Shown here one piece after another: positions 50,114-60,080 of a stretch of DNA of 64,000 nucleotides. The notes beneath the pieces were generated by a model. It saw only the letters and a program-made list of their open reading frames with translations. It had not been told where the DNA came from and made no database searches. This stretch comes from Alicyclobacillus sp. SO9 (GTDB lineage Bacteria; Bacillota; Bacilli; Alicyclobacillales; Alicyclobacillaceae), in assembly GCF_016406125.1 (NCBI RefSeq), contig NZ_CP066339.1, forward strand, positions 310,001 through 374,000. The letters are read 5' to 3'. Within the stretch, counting starts at the first letter, position 1; the number at the start of each line of letters is the position of its first letter. Position numbers and translations under genes: made by a program.

Positions 50114-51562
50114 GTGAACAGAAATCGGTTGAAACCCGCGGTAATAGGGACACTCTTTGCGCTTCTGCTAGGCGGTATTGTATTCGGCATCGGTCAGCAT
50201 AGTGCTTTGGGCGGCGAGAAAGTGGATGCTCAATCGCTGACACCGAAAGGTACACCAACAGCTGCAGAAAAGAGAGCTGTCTTCAGCCGCGTCTGGTCGC
50301 TTTTCAATGAAAACTACCCGGATTTTCAGGAGAAAGTGATTAATTGGAAGCAAGAAAAAATTGCTTACGAACCAAAAGCCATGGCTGCACAGACGTGGCC
50401 CGACTTTTTTCAAGTTGTTCAAAACATGATTTCGACACTTCATGACTCGCATAGCGGATTGATGGGTGCACCGTTGCCGCAACGCTACTGGCCATTTCTG
50501 TTTACGCAGGTATTTGCAAATCAAGTGGTGGTCATGGCGGCCCCTGGTAACAGCGCCGTGCACCCGGGAATGATTGTGCTGGGTATGAACGGGAAGCCGT
50601 TGACAGACGTATTACAATCCTCCTATTCAGACTGGTTTCGACCCCTTGGTCCGCAAGTACAGACTCTATTCGAGACACCGAAGGATGTGCCAGAAAAGAT
50701 TACATTTCAAAATCCCCAAACTCACGTCGTACAAACGGTAAGCATGCCAGTTTTCTCGGCGCAAAAATTGAGTCAGCTTTGGTCTGGTTTCAGTTCTCAA
50801 CACCCAAAATACACCTACGATCCAGCCTTCCAATTGTTGTTCTTCGAGATGAAAACCTTTTCTGCTAAGGTCCGCTCGTTGACATCATCAAGTCAAGTTG
50901 TGTTTCGTCAGTTTGGGAAAGGGATTTTGTATATTCACATTCCGCTTATGACGGACACCTTGGAAGCACAGTTAAAATCCCACATGAATGAGATTTTAAA
51001 AGCGAAGGGACTCATCCTTGACTTACGGGATAATCCTGGCGGAAGGAGTGAACCAGGAGTATGGTTCACGGATCACTTGTACACGCACTCAGAGGTGCCG
51101 TTGCTTAGCAGAACGTATCACCACGGTTCATTCTCCGTATGGGATCACGCGGTCTTATTGCCGCTGAAGCCGCATATTTCAGCACCGACTGCAGTGCTCA
51201 TCAACAGCAGCGACGCGTCTTCCGCAGAGATGTTTGTTGCCCAACTAGGAGATGCGCCTAATGTGAAGACTTTTGGCAGTCGAACCATGGGAGCGGATGG
51301 GAACCCCAGGCTATATCCGGTTATGAAGGGCGTTCAAGTGAGGATCTCCGGTTGGCAGGAAACAGTGACGGCTACGGGACAACCCATCGAACAAGTCGGA
51401 ATAGCTCCCGATGAAACCATCTCATGGTCTATGCCACAAGTAAAGAAGTACATAGATTCCCTTGAAGGAAATGCGGATCCTCTCACGCTCGATCCCGTTG
51501 TTCAAGCAGGCAAAAACTGGATTCTATCAAGACAACCACGAACAGCGAGTTTGAATGGTTGA
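50114..51562 (+). CDS. S41-family (C-terminal processing type) peptidase, membrane-anchored
   Basis: A 482-residue protein from GTG 50114, with GGGGTGG upstream. An N-terminal helix (about 8-28) acts as signal or anchor. The helical region (about 45-110) is followed by a mixed domain with HPGMIVLGMNGKPLTDVL, which may be a degenerate PDZ-like unit. The S41 core shows LILDLRDNPGGRSEPGVWF, then LINSSDASSAEMFVAQLG with the candidate nucleophile Ser, and GSRTMGADGNP. It acts outside the membrane on unfolded or C-terminal substrates. The catalytic Lys is not certain by eye. Confidence 0.8.
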   Translation: MNRNRLKPAVIGTLFALLLGGIVFGIGQHSALGGEKVDAQSLTPKGTPTAAEKRAVFSRVWSLFNENYPDFQEKVINWKQEKIAYEPKAMAAQTWPDFFQVVQNMISTLHDSHSGLMGAPLPQRYWPFLFTQVFANQVVVMAAPGNSAVHPGMIVLGMNGKPLTDVLQSSYSDWFRPLGPQVQTLFETPKDVPEKITFQNPQTHVVQTVSMPVFSAQKLSQLWSGFSSQHPKYTYDPAFQLLFFEMKTFSAKVRSLTSSSQVVFRQFGKGILYIHIPLMTDTLEAQLKSHMNEILKAKGLILDLRDNPGGRSEPGVWFTDHLYTHSEVPLLSRTYHHGSFSVWDHAVLLPLKPHISAPTAVLINSSDASSAEMFVAQLGDAPNVKTFGSRTMGADGNPRLYPVMKGVQVRISGWQETVTATGQPIEQVGIAPDETISWSMPQVKKYIDSLEGNADPLTLDPVVQAGKNWILSRQPRTASLNG

Positions 51563-51604
51563 TTCGTCGAACCACAATGACATATTTGCGGTCAGGAGGC
51601 TGTG

Positions 51605-52030
51605 ATGCGTTACAAAACAAATGCCATTGCAATGATGTCGCCGTTTGCAAGTTTCTTCGTGATATTTTTCGCTGTAGCTGATATTGTCTCTGCTCCATAC
51701 AAGTCCATCTTCTGGGCAACTGGGTTAGCGTACATCACTGGGTGGACCATACTAACGCTGCGACTTTTTTATAAGTACAGAACGCTCAGCGTGGAAGAAG
51801 ATGCACTCATTTTCCCAAAACGCCGGATTCAAGCATCGGAGTTGCGGAAAGTAAGATTCTCTGAACAAAGCCATTCTTGTTTGTTGTACTTTAAAGGGCG
51901 CAAGTACCCGCTTACGATAGAATTTGGAACCAAGGATAAGGACTCCGTGGTAACTCAGCTTCGCGGCTGGTGTTGGAGAAACAGAGTTACCGTGGAGACA
52001 AGTGGGAAGCGAGGTGCTTCACATCAATGA
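51605..52030 (+). CDS. Small membrane protein with PH-like tail
   Basis: A 141-residue protein with AGGAGG at 51595-51600. Two hydrophobic helices (about 10-50) are followed by a soluble region of beta strands (RTLSVEEDALIFPKRRIQAS ELRKVRF...), similar in shape to bacterial PH (bPH/DUF304) domains. It lies about 40 bases after the protease gene and may be co-expressed. The function is unknown. Confidence 0.6.
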   Translation: MRYKTNAIAMMSPFASFFVIFFAVADIVSAPYKSIFWATGLAYITGWTILTLRLFYKYRTLSVEEDALIFPKRRIQASELRKVRFSEQSHSCLLYFKGRKYPLTIEFGTKDKDSVVTQLRGWCWRNRVTVETSGKRGASHQ

Positions 52031-52080
52031 GTCTATCCAAATCGGGCACATGACGAGAATTTGGTGTTGGTGGACTGAAT

Positions 52081-53265
52081 TCAAGTGGTATAGTAGTCAA
52101 CAATTTTGCAGGCAGCTCCACGCGCAATCTCGTCAAATTGTGACTTTGGCGTGGCAAAGATAATTTCGTTTTTTGTATGCTGTTGTATTTTTCTTTGTGC
52201 CACTTCCTTCGCTTTGTTGTAGAAGATCGGGGTCTTCCCTAACCACCCTCCGATAATGATTACGCTAGGTTGATGAACCAAAATCATGTTTGCAAGTCCG
52301 AGGCCAAAGTAGGAAGCGGCCTCTTTAATCACGTCCTCGTATACGGCATCTCCTTTCTCTAATCCAGCAAGAATCTGTTTCCTAACCGCCTGGTTGTCAG
52401 GATGGTAATGGTCAGTATGAAAAAGGTCCATTTGCTGACTGGGCCCCAGTTTCTGCATGAGATTATGCCGTATGATGTCTAAACCGACATAGCTTTCAAG
52501 ACATCCTCTGGCACCACAATTACATTCTGGGCCGTTCTCATTGATACAGATATGGCCGAATGCGTCTTCTTTAATGTGATTGTCTTTGGCCAACTGGCCG
52601 TCTTGAATCACTGCAGCACGCAGGTCATCGCCGACGAGTGTATAGATGAGATTTTCTTTGTTTTTACAGTATTCGGTTCTGTATTCCCCCAAAGCAATCA
52701 GTTTGGTTCCGCCGTCCACTTGAACTGGCGTTTTGACGTTGTGTTCGAGATGCTTTGCGATAGCTGCATAGTCAAATCCAAAGGTTGAATTTCTACTACT
52801 ATCAATGGGTTGCAGGGTACCAATACCAATGCCCAGCATTTTATCTTTTATGGGGAATCGCAAGAAAAGATTGTCTAATTGCGATTCAATCATATTTGCG
52901 ATTGTATCCGACGGTTCTTTGCCAGTAAGTTCTGTTTCAATTGTATGAATGATATCGAGATGAATGTTCAGCAAGGCAGTACTAAGACATTGCTTTGAAA
53001 GATGAACTCCAATTACGTATCTGGCATTTCTATTAATCGCATAGAGTTTAGGTTTTCTGCCGCCCGTAGATTCCGCCAGCCCTAAAGGCGCAATCAACTC
53101 GCTTTCCTCTAGGTCCTCAATAATTCGATTAGATGTGTTTAACTTGTAGCCGCTTAAATGCATCAGGTCTGTGCGACTAACGGGTCCGTATTTCCGGATG
53201 AGGCCATAGATCAATTTGAGTTTTTTCACCTTTGGAGATAACTGACCCACAAATTGCTCAATCAT
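52081..53265 (-). CDS. ROK-family transcriptional regulator (NagC/XylR-like)
   Basis: A 394-residue protein with an N-terminal winged helix (LIYGLIRKYGPVSRTDLMHL, then SGYKLNTSNRIIEDLEESEL) and a ROK sugar-kinase-like domain (about 85-390). The zinc motif CNCGARGCLESYVG (about 245-260) is intact. The kinase-type glycine loop and catalytic Asp are not clearly conserved (VIGVHLSKQC in place of the usual GxDxGGT), so it is a sensor, not a kinase. It is divergent from the large surface protein gene and may control it in response to a sugar. Confidence 0.9.
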   Translation of the reverse strand: MIEQFVGQLSPKVKKLKLIYGLIRKYGPVSRTDLMHLSGYKLNTSNRIIEDLEESELIAPLGLAESTGGRKPKLYAINRNARYVIGVHLSKQCLSTALLNIHLDIIHTIETELTGKEPSDTIANMIESQLDNLFLRFPIKDKMLGIGIGTLQPIDSSRNSTFGFDYAAIAKHLEHNVKTPVQVDGGTKLIALGEYRTEYCKNKENLIYTLVGDDLRAAVIQDGQLAKDNHIKEDAFGHICINENGPECNCGARGCLESYVGLDIIRHNLMQKLGPSQQMDLFHTDHYHPDNQAVRKQILAGLEKGDAVYEDVIKEAASYFGLGLANMILVHQPSVIIIGGWLGKTPIFYNKAKEVAQRKIQQHTKNEIIFATPKSQFDEIARGAACKIVDYYTT

Positions 53266-53322
53266 GCACTTTAGCTCCTAGACCAAGATTTCGTCCCTTA
53301 TAAGGAATAATATGTAACTTAA

Positions 53323-53353
53323 TTTCAAAAATAAACTTAAATAAATTTTGAAA
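53323..53353. promoter_or_regulatory. Inverted repeat in the ROK/surface-protein divergent region
   Basis: TTTCAAAA (53323-53330) and TTTTGAAA (53346-53353) are perfect inverted repeats with a 15-base AT-rich centre, a size common for ROK/XylR operators. The 250-base gap is very AT-rich overall, so chance is a real alternative. Confidence 0.35.
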
Positions 53354-53514
53354 TAAAGATTTCTTTATGTTATAAAGTTTATTGTAACAAAATTTTAACA
53401 AACATTAATTCTCTAGTTACTAGCAAACTGTGAGGTAATCCATTGTCGAAAGGAGAATGCCAATACATCTAGAGTTAGCAATCTAGTCAAGGGCTATACA
53501 TAGAGAAAAGTATT

Positions 53515-56500
53515 GTGACTGTTGTGAATATTATGCAGAAATCATGTCGACTCATGTCGGGAAATGTAAAAATGGAATGGTGGGCTGTAAGGGTGAAAAG
53601 AATATTTAGCCGATTGTTTAAGGCTTTGGCTGCTGGGGTACTGCTTCTAATGCTGGTACCGCCAGGCATGGCTTTAGCAGCTACAACGACTGCAAAATAT
53701 GCAAATGTATTGGTTAGTGATGCTGGGCAAACTGGAAACTCTATTACAAATAGTAATACTTCAACAAGTATCGCTGTAGGTCCAAATGGGTACATATATG
53801 TTGTGTACCATGGATCCAATGGAATTCGAGTAGCTCGCAGTACAAATGATGGACAGAGTTTCGATTCGAGTGTCAAGATTCTGGGTACAGACTACGAGCC
53901 TTCGATTGCTGTTTCATCCACAGGTACTATTTATGTGAGCTGGGCAGATGCAAACGGGAATATTTGGATTGCTAAGAGTACCGATAACGCGAGTACCTTC
54001 TCTTCACCTGTTGAAGTCGGCTCAGAGGCTGCCGATGAATTTGCAGTCACAGGACCACGAGTTCATATGGCTGCTGACGGGACTCATGTGTACTTAATTG
54101 GTCCAGCAGGTGAAACAATTTACGTAAGTAGTGACAATGGAGACACTTTTAGCGCAGTCCATCTGTCTTCAACGGCGTACGTATTTTCAGATGTGCACGT
54201 CGATCCCGTAAATCACGATGTCATTGTCAATGAAGATAATCCATCCATTCGTTATTATGTCAGTACGAATTACGGAGAGTCTTTTGGCTCTGCTGTGGCT
54301 CCCACTGGAGATACCGTCAATTACTCCGTGGGAAGTGTATCTGCTAGTTCGAGCGGACACAACTTGTTTATCGCCGGGGTTGGGTCGACTGGATACAAAA
54401 TCGACCCGATTGCTCAAACGAATGCTACAGTCACGCTACCCAACGATTCTACAAATCAAGGCCGCTCAATTCAAGCAGACGGCTACGGGAATGTGGTCAC
54501 CGGTTATTCCGATGGCGCCCATGTATACTTCGCCGTAAGTCACGATTTTGGCAGTTCTTTCGGTTCACCGGTTCTGGTGACCGCAGGCACATCCGCCAAG
54601 GCTGCGATTAACTTGACCAACGGCGATGTCATGTTCCTCTATACAGACTCACAGGGTCATGTGTATCTGAATACCTATGCGAACCAATTGGTTGGGTACA
54701 ACTTGAACGTCTCTCTAAGCAGCCTTTCATTTAACGGCTTCTCAGGTTCATCGAGTTCTCCTCAGACGATTACGGTGACCAACAAGGGCACTAGTCCGAT
54801 GACCATTACAGGAGTGACTACAACCGGTCCTTTCAGTGCAACGAATACTATTTCAAACCCTATTCCCGTTGGCGGCACAGGACAAATTAGCGTGACCTTT
54901 CACCCAACAACAACGGGAACACAGACCGGACAACTCAGCATTGGTATTCAAGGAGCCACGAATCCACGTGTGATTCAACTGTCCGGAACTGCTGCGCCTC
55001 CTGCAGCTTTGTCTGTTACCAGTACCAGCTTGCCACAAGCGACAGCAGGCGCATCTTACTCGGGCAAACTGAGTTCTAATGGTGGGACTTCCCCAATCAC
55101 TTGGAGCGTAACAAAAGGTGCGTTGCCTACGGGACTGTCACTGTCTTCCGATGGTGCGCTCAGTGGAACACCGAAAAATTCAGGTTCCAGTACATTTACC
55201 GTACAAGCTAAAGACTCCAAAGGAACAACGGTTTCGCAGCAACTCACATTGACGGTCAATCCTTCACCGAGTATTACCACCTCGACACTTTCTGGCGCTA
55301 CCGTGGGCAGTAAGTACAATGAGGCACTTTCCATGACAGGCGGAACGGGGAACGATACCTGGTCGATAGCAAAGGGTTCGCTTCCATCCGGGCTGTCTCT
55401 GTCGGGTGCCGGTGTCATATCAGGGACTCCTGCGACTGCGTCCACTCAACAATTTACGGTTCAAGTGAAAGACCAAAACGGGGCTGTGGCCACGAAGCAA
55501 GTTTCCTTGACCGTTAACCCGGTTCCGAGCATTTCTGCGACGAATCTTCCTGGTGCAACGCTAGGCACTAAATATACACAGTCTATTTCAATTTCCGGGG
55601 GAACGGGGCCTTACACATGGAGTCTCGCCAACGGGAATTTGCCGAGCGGACTGTCTCTTGCGGCTGACGGCCAAATTACAGGTACACCTACCACAACCGG
55701 GACAACGCAATTCGAGGTAAAAGTGAAGGACGGCAATGGATCGGTGACAACCAAGCAGGTATCTCTTGCTGTCAATGCCGACCCAAAGGTTGCGACCCAA
55801 AGTCTGAAAGGCGCAACAGTAGGGGCAAAGTATCAAACACCCTTGTCCGTTACAGGTGGTACGGGTCCACTTACTTGGAGCATCACGAAGGGAAGTCTTC
55901 CGACTGGAATGAGTTTGGTGGGTTCAACCATTCAGGGAACACCGAGTGGGGCGGGTACAGCCCAGTTTACTTTACAAGTACAAGATGCAAACGGTGTTGT
56001 ATCTACCCAAGCTCTGTCCTTGACTGTAAATGGTGCTCCCAGTATTTCAACAACGACCTTGCCTGATGGAACTGTGGGTGCGAATTATCAGACAACACTG
56101 ACAGAAGCTAACGGTACTGGCTCATTCACCTGGACACTCGCAAAGGGCACCCTGCCAAACGGGCTAAGCCTCTCTCAAGGCGGGGAACTTACTGGAAAGC
56201 CATCGACTTCAGGAAGCAGTACCTTTACTGTGCAAGTCACGGACAGCAACGGCGTAACATCAACGAAGCAGCTCACACTGAAGATCAACCCTGTTCCATC
56301 CATCACCACTTCTTCTCTCCCAGTTGATACAGCGGGGATTCAATACCAACAGGCCTTAACTCTGACCGGAGGAACCAGTCCTGACACTTGGACCGTCGCT
56401 AAAGGAAGTCTACCGACTGGACTTAGCTTGTCTAAGAGCGGGATGATTACCGGTACCCCGACAAGTTCGTCGAATGGTCAGTTTACGGTACAAGTCACGG

Positions 56501-58137
56501 ATGCCAACGGAGCTTCAGCGACAAAGACCCTCTCATTAGCCGTTAATGGGAAGCCGAGCATCTCAACCTCCGTGTTATCTGATGCTACACAAGGAACGAC
56601 TTATCAGAAACAACTGAACATCACTGGCGGTACGGGTCCCTTTACTTGGTCGCTGCCATCCGGAAGCCTGCCAAGTGGTATGACGCTGAGCAACAACGGA
56701 GCGTTAAGCGGTGTGCCGACTGCAACTGGCAGTTACAAATTTACGGTGCAAGTGAAGGATAGTACGGGTGCAGTGGCAACGCAGCAGTTGTCGTTAACAG
56801 TGGACGCAACGCCCGCCATTACAATGTCAACACTACCTGGGGCGACAGTGGGCGCTCCGTATAAACAAACTCTCTCGATGTCCGGGGGGCTTCAACCCCT
56901 TGTTTGGAAGTTGGTACAAGGGAGTCTTCCGCAAGGATTGACGTTGTCGCAGAATGGCACGTTAAGCGGGACGCCCGCATCTGTTGGGGTTTCGCAATTT
57001 ACAATTGTGGTTACGGATGCCAATGGAGCGACAGGTACACACGAGTTCAAGTTCACTACCCATGCAGTCCCAAGTATTTCGATAAAGAACGTACCTGGCG
57101 CCACGATGGGTGGCACATACCATGGCGTATTACCCGTGAATAACGGGACAGGCCCTTTCACATGGATTTTGAGCCACGGTCAATTACCAAGTGGTTTGAC
57201 CCTTCATCATGACGGTACTATCACCGGTTCACCTGTCAACATAGGGTTGAGTCAGTTTTTAATTCAAGTTACGGATGCCAACGGAGTACAGGCCAATAAA
57301 CAAGTCTCGATGCAAGTGAATCCTACACTGTTGATTACGACGAAAACCTTACCGATGGTTCTTCAAGGCAAAACATATCAAGAGTCGATACAAACCACGG
57401 GAGGAACAGACCCGATTCACTTCACTGTAGCGTCTGGGTCTTTGCCTGGAGGACTAACACTCAACCCTGATGGAAGTATCACAGGCACCGCTGCTTCAAC
57501 CGGTATGTCGCAGTTTACGATAACTGCAACGGACGCAAATGGTGTAACCGCTGCGCAGGCATATACCCTATATGTCATCCCGGCAGCACCTACGGAGACG
57601 CTGAAAAAGATTGATGGTCAAAATATTGTGGGCTCTCAAGGAACGACTTTGAAAGCTGTTCAAGGACAGAGCACAGCAGTTCTACAGGTTCCAAACGGCG
57701 CTTACACCATGCCGATTCAAATGAACTTGACGACTGGTAGTGTGCCTTCAAACTTATTGGGAAGCAGCAGCAATTTCGTAGCTGCATTCGGCGTCAACTT
57801 CAATAGAAATTACGTGCCGAAGAAGCCCGTAGTGCTGACTATTTACAATCCGAACATTACTACGAATTCAACAATCTACAAGATTTCAAACGGGAAGCTT
57901 GTTCCAGTACACGCAGTCCTGTCGCCGGGAAAAGCAGTGATTAGCTTCACTTCCGATCCCGATTTCGTAGTCGCAAATCAGACCACCCCCAATGCAGTCA
58001 CAGCTCATACAGTTGTGCCGAAAGCCACATCACCGGTTACAGGAAAACCGTTTCTGTGGAACTACATTTTTGGCTCAGCCCTGTTAGCTGCTGGAGGCGG
58101 AATGCTCGTCATTTATAGAAAGAAAAAGAAGTATTAA
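53515..58137 (+). CDS. Large surface protein: sialidase-like BNR region, ten Ig-like (He_PIG) repeats, C-terminal anchor
   Basis: Up to 1540 residues; GTG 53515, ATG 53572 and GTG 53593 are possible starts, the last two best for the signal peptide (KRIFSRLFKALAAGVLLLML...MALA). Residues about 60-390 carry BNR/Asp-box-like repeats (ARSTNDGQSF, AKSTDNASTF, VSSDNGDTF). An immunoglobulin-like ASH/choice-of-anchor type domain follows (about 395-495). Ten repeats of about 86 residues then run to 1355. A last beta domain (1360-1510) precedes SPVTGKP, a hydrophobic helix and the tail RKKKKY, like a variant sortase signal. It is probably an adhesin or glycan-binding wall protein; catalytic sialidase residues are not evident. 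Confidence 0.85.
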   Translation: MTVVNIMQKSCRLMSGNVKMEWWAVRVKRIFSRLFKALAAGVLLLMLVPPGMALAATTTAKYANVLVSDAGQTGNSITNSNTSTSIAVGPNGYIYVVYHGSNGIRVARSTNDGQSFDSSVKILGTDYEPSIAVSSTGTIYVSWADANGNIWIAKSTDNASTFSSPVEVGSEAADEFAVTGPRVHMAADGTHVYLIGPAGETIYVSSDNGDTFSAVHLSSTAYVFSDVHVDPVNHDVIVNEDNPSIRYYVSTNYGESFGSAVAPTGDTVNYSVGSVSASSSGHNLFIAGVGSTGYKIDPIAQTNATVTLPNDSTNQGRSIQADGYGNVVTGYSDGAHVYFAVSHDFGSSFGSPVLVTAGTSAKAAINLTNGDVMFLYTDSQGHVYLNTYANQLVGYNLNVSLSSLSFNGFSGSSSSPQTITVTNKGTSPMTITGVTTTGPFSATNTISNPIPVGGTGQISVTFHPTTTGTQTGQLSIGIQGATNPRVIQLSGTAAPPAALSVTSTSLPQATAGASYSGKLSSNGGTSPITWSVTKGALPTGLSLSSDGALSGTPKNSGSSTFTVQAKDSKGTTVSQQLTLTVNPSPSITTSTLSGATVGSKYNEALSMTGGTGNDTWSIAKGSLPSGLSLSGAGVISGTPATASTQQFTVQVKDQNGAVATKQVSLTVNPVPSISATNLPGATLGTKYTQSISISGGTGPYTWSLANGNLPSGLSLAADGQITGTPTTTGTTQFEVKVKDGNGSVTTKQVSLAVNADPKVATQSLKGATVGAKYQTPLSVTGGTGPLTWSITKGSLPTGMSLVGSTIQGTPSGAGTAQFTLQVQDANGVVSTQALSLTVNGAPSISTTTLPDGTVGANYQTTLTEANGTGSFTWTLAKGTLPNGLSLSQGGELTGKPSTSGSSTFTVQVTDSNGVTSTKQLTLKINPVPSITTSSLPVDTAGIQYQQALTLTGGTSPDTWTVAKGSLPTGLSLSKSGMITGTPTSSSNGQFTVQVTDANGASATKTLSLAVNGKPSISTSVLSDATQGTTYQKQLNITGGTGPFTWSLPSGSLPSGMTLSNNGALSGVPTATGSYKFTVQVKDSTGAVATQQLSLTVDATPAITMSTLPGATVGAPYKQTLSMSGGLQPLVWKLVQGSLPQGLTLSQNGTLSGTPASVGVSQFTIVVTDANGATGTHEFKFTTHAVPSISIKNVPGATMGGTYHGVLPVNNGTGPFTWILSHGQLPSGLTLHHDGTITGSPVNIGLSQFLIQVTDANGVQANKQVSMQVNPTLLITTKTLPMVLQGKTYQESIQTTGGTDPIHFTVASGSLPGGLTLNPDGSITGTAASTGMSQFTITATDANGVTAAQAYTLYVIPAAPTETLKKIDGQNIVGSQGTTLKAVQGQSTAVLQVPNGAYTMPIQMNLTTGSVPSNLLGSSSNFVAAFGVNFNRNYVPKKPVVLTIYNPNITTNSTIYKISNGKLVPVHAVLSPGKAVISFTSDPDFVVANQTTPNAVTAHTVVPKATSPVTGKPFLWNYIFGSALLAAGGGMLVIYRKKKKY
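55006..57579 (+). repeat. Ten tandem 258-bp He_PIG (putative Ig) repeats
   Basis: Ten in-frame units average 85.8 residues. Each contains a G-x-Y segment, GGTGPxTWSxxxGSLPxGLSL, GxxxGTPxxxG, and FTVQVxDxNG. The DNA copies have diverged, so these are old protein-level repeats rather than a recent tandem expansion. Confidence 0.85.
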
Positions 58138-58172
58138 TAAGTAACGTGATGTTGCTGTTTCCAGTGTTTGTA

Positions 58173-58206
58173 AGCCTCCCTCCTTGCTGAGGGGGGCTTT
58201 TTATTG
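58173..58206 (+). terminator. Terminator after the surface protein gene
   Basis: AGCC-CCCTC near 58173-58182 pairs with GAGGGGGGCT (58189-58198) around a short loop and is followed by TTTTTATT. It lies about 35 bases after the stop. Confidence 0.8.
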
Positions 58207-58336
58207 CAATCTCAGGTGGATGATAACGTCTAATTGGATACACTCTTCAGTGCAAATGAGGGGAATGGAATCGACTGGAGACGTTTTGTTCTGATAGACT
58301 CACATTATACTTAATTCAGCAGTGGAGGAAAGTATC

Positions 58337-59053
58337 ATGTCGAACACACTATTACTTATAGAGGACGATATCCAGATTGTCGAGATGGTGCAGAACTACT
58401 TGCTGAAAGAAGGATATACTATCGTCACCGCATTGGACGGTTTGGATGGAATCAATCAGTTTCAACGTCAACAGTTTGACGTGGTAGTTGTCGATGTGAT
58501 GATGCCGAAGTTGGACGGCATCGAGGTAATTAAGCGAATCCGAGAAACAAGTTCCGTGCCCATCATTATTATGTCGGCGAAGGATAGTGACATGGACAAG
58601 GTGACGGGACTAGGATTTGGTGCCGATGACTATATTGTGAAACCTTTCTCACTCATCGAAATATCGGCCCGAATAAAAGCTGCCATTCGCCGCGCCACGA
58701 CGTACTCCAGTGACAGCACCTCCATAGCTTCAGATGGGCTGTCAACTTCGGGCAGTCTCTTGAAGTTCGATAGATTGAGCATTGACCTGACTAATTTTAC
58801 GGCATGGAAAGATGGCGCAGACCTAAAGCTTACGGCAAAAGAATTCGAGATTTTGCGTCTTTTTGCCGAGCACCCCAACCGTGTTTTTACAAAGGCACAG
58901 CTTTATGGGCTGGTGTGGAAAGAGGACTATTATAACGACGAGAACGTTATTAATGTACATATTCGTCGTTTGCGGGAAAAAATTGAAGACCAACCATCTA
59001 CTCCTCGCTACATCAAAACTCTGTGGGGAATTGGATATCGTTGGGAAGGATAA
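58337..59053 (+). CDS. OmpR/PhoB-family response regulator
   Basis: A 238-residue DNA-binding regulator from ATG 58337 (GGAGGAAAG upstream). The receiver domain shows LLLIEDD (acidic pocket), the phospho-acceptor Asp in VVVDVMMPKLDG, IIMSAKD and YIVKPFS with the conserved Lys. The C-terminal winged helix (LTAKEFEILRLFAEHPNRVF, then NVINVHIRRLREKIE) is typical. Its stop is followed within 5 bases by the partner kinase. It likely controls the ABC transporter genes downstream. Confidence 0.94.
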   Translation: MSNTLLLIEDDIQIVEMVQNYLLKEGYTIVTALDGLDGINQFQRQQFDVVVVDVMMPKLDGIEVIKRIRETSSVPIIIMSAKDSDMDKVTGLGFGADDYIVKPFSLIEISARIKAAIRRATTYSSDSTSIASDGLSTSGSLLKFDRLSIDLTNFTAWKDGADLKLTAKEFEILRLFAEHPNRVFTKAQLYGLVWKEDYYNDENVINVHIRRLREKIEDQPSTPRYIKTLWGIGYRWEG

Positions 59054-59057
59054 CATC

Positions 59058-59999
59058 ATGCTTATCGTGCTGACTTTACTGGTAATCGCTTTGTCTGTCG
59101 TCGTGGGCATCCAATACTCTGCATATCGGGCAAGAAGTGCAACGCTCGGACAAATTCATGACCGATTAAATGAAATCATTTCGGGTGATACCGAAGACCA
59201 ACTCCTCGTTTTTACGTCAGATACCGCATTAGTACCGATTTTAGTGGACATCAATCATTTGCTGCATCGCCAGCGGCAAGACGCAGCAAATTTCGCAAAA
59301 ACGGAACAGTCTATGAGAAAGATGGTAGCTAATATATCCCACGACTTAAAAACTCCTCTTACAGTAGTGCTTGGTTATCTCGAGACGATTCATTTGGATA
59401 AGGATATGGACGAGGAAGAAAGAAAGGCTCTGTCGTCTAAAGTATACGCAAAAGCAAAGGAAGTACTGAGTCTCCTCCGTCAGTTTTTTGATTTGGCCAG
59501 AATTGAATCCGGGGACCAAGCAATTCCACTTTCGTTGATTCACATGAATGACATTTGCGAAAGAAACCTGCTGAACTTCTATGACACGCTTACAAATCAA
59601 GGATTTTGCGTCACCATTGAAATCCCGGACACGCCTTTATTTGCGTGGGGGAACGAAGAAGCAATGCATCGCATTTTAACAAACCTGATTGCAAATGCAA
59701 TTCAACACGGTGCTGACGGACGAGTCGTCGGGTTCACGCTGCGAAGTGACAAGGAATTCTTGTTTCTAGAGGTGTGGGACAGGGGGAAAGGGATTGATGA
59801 GCGACATCAAGAGCGTGTGTTTGAGCGAATGTATACACTGGAGGACTCTCGTAACAAATCGTATCAGGGCAGTGGACTAGGGTTGACCATCACGAAGCGC
59901 CTGGTAGAAGCCCAAGGAGGAACCATCCGCATCGACAGTAAGCCATATGAAAAAACAGTGTTCACCGTTCAACTGCATCGGGTACCTTTTGCAAAGTAA
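59058..59999 (+). CDS. Sensor histidine kinase with a minimal input region
   Basis: A 313-residue kinase from ATG 59058. One short N-terminal hydrophobic segment (about 2-18) and no sizeable extracellular domain are seen. HisKA follows with the phospho-acceptor in NISHDLKTPLTVVLGYLE (His95), then the HATPase domain with ILTNLIANAIQHGADG (N box), WDRGKGID (G1) and GSGLGLTITKRLVEAQGG (G2). The small input region suggests sensing in the membrane or through the adjacent ABC transporter, as in peptide-antibiotic detoxification modules. Confidence 0.92.
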   Translation: MLIVLTLLVIALSVVVGIQYSAYRARSATLGQIHDRLNEIISGDTEDQLLVFTSDTALVPILVDINHLLHRQRQDAANFAKTEQSMRKMVANISHDLKTPLTVVLGYLETIHLDKDMDEEERKALSSKVYAKAKEVLSLLRQFFDLARIESGDQAIPLSLIHMNDICERNLLNFYDTLTNQGFCVTIEIPDTPLFAWGNEEAMHRILTNLIANAIQHGADGRVVGFTLRSDKEFLFLEVWDRGKGIDERHQERVFERMYTLEDSRNKSYQGSGLGLTITKRLVEAQGGTIRIDSKPYEKTVFTVQLHRVPFAK

Positions 60000-60080
60000 G
60001 AAATTTTTATGAATTGGATAAGAAAAAAGATAAGTTTGCTCTGTAGAATACAATTTGAAAGTAAAAAGGAGGGAAGGAAC

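Noticed and set aside
55006-57579. Possible CRISPR-like or recent tandem DNA repeats
   Set aside because: The periodicity is 258 bp, in frame, and conserved at protein level only; it is the He_PIG domain array of one gene.
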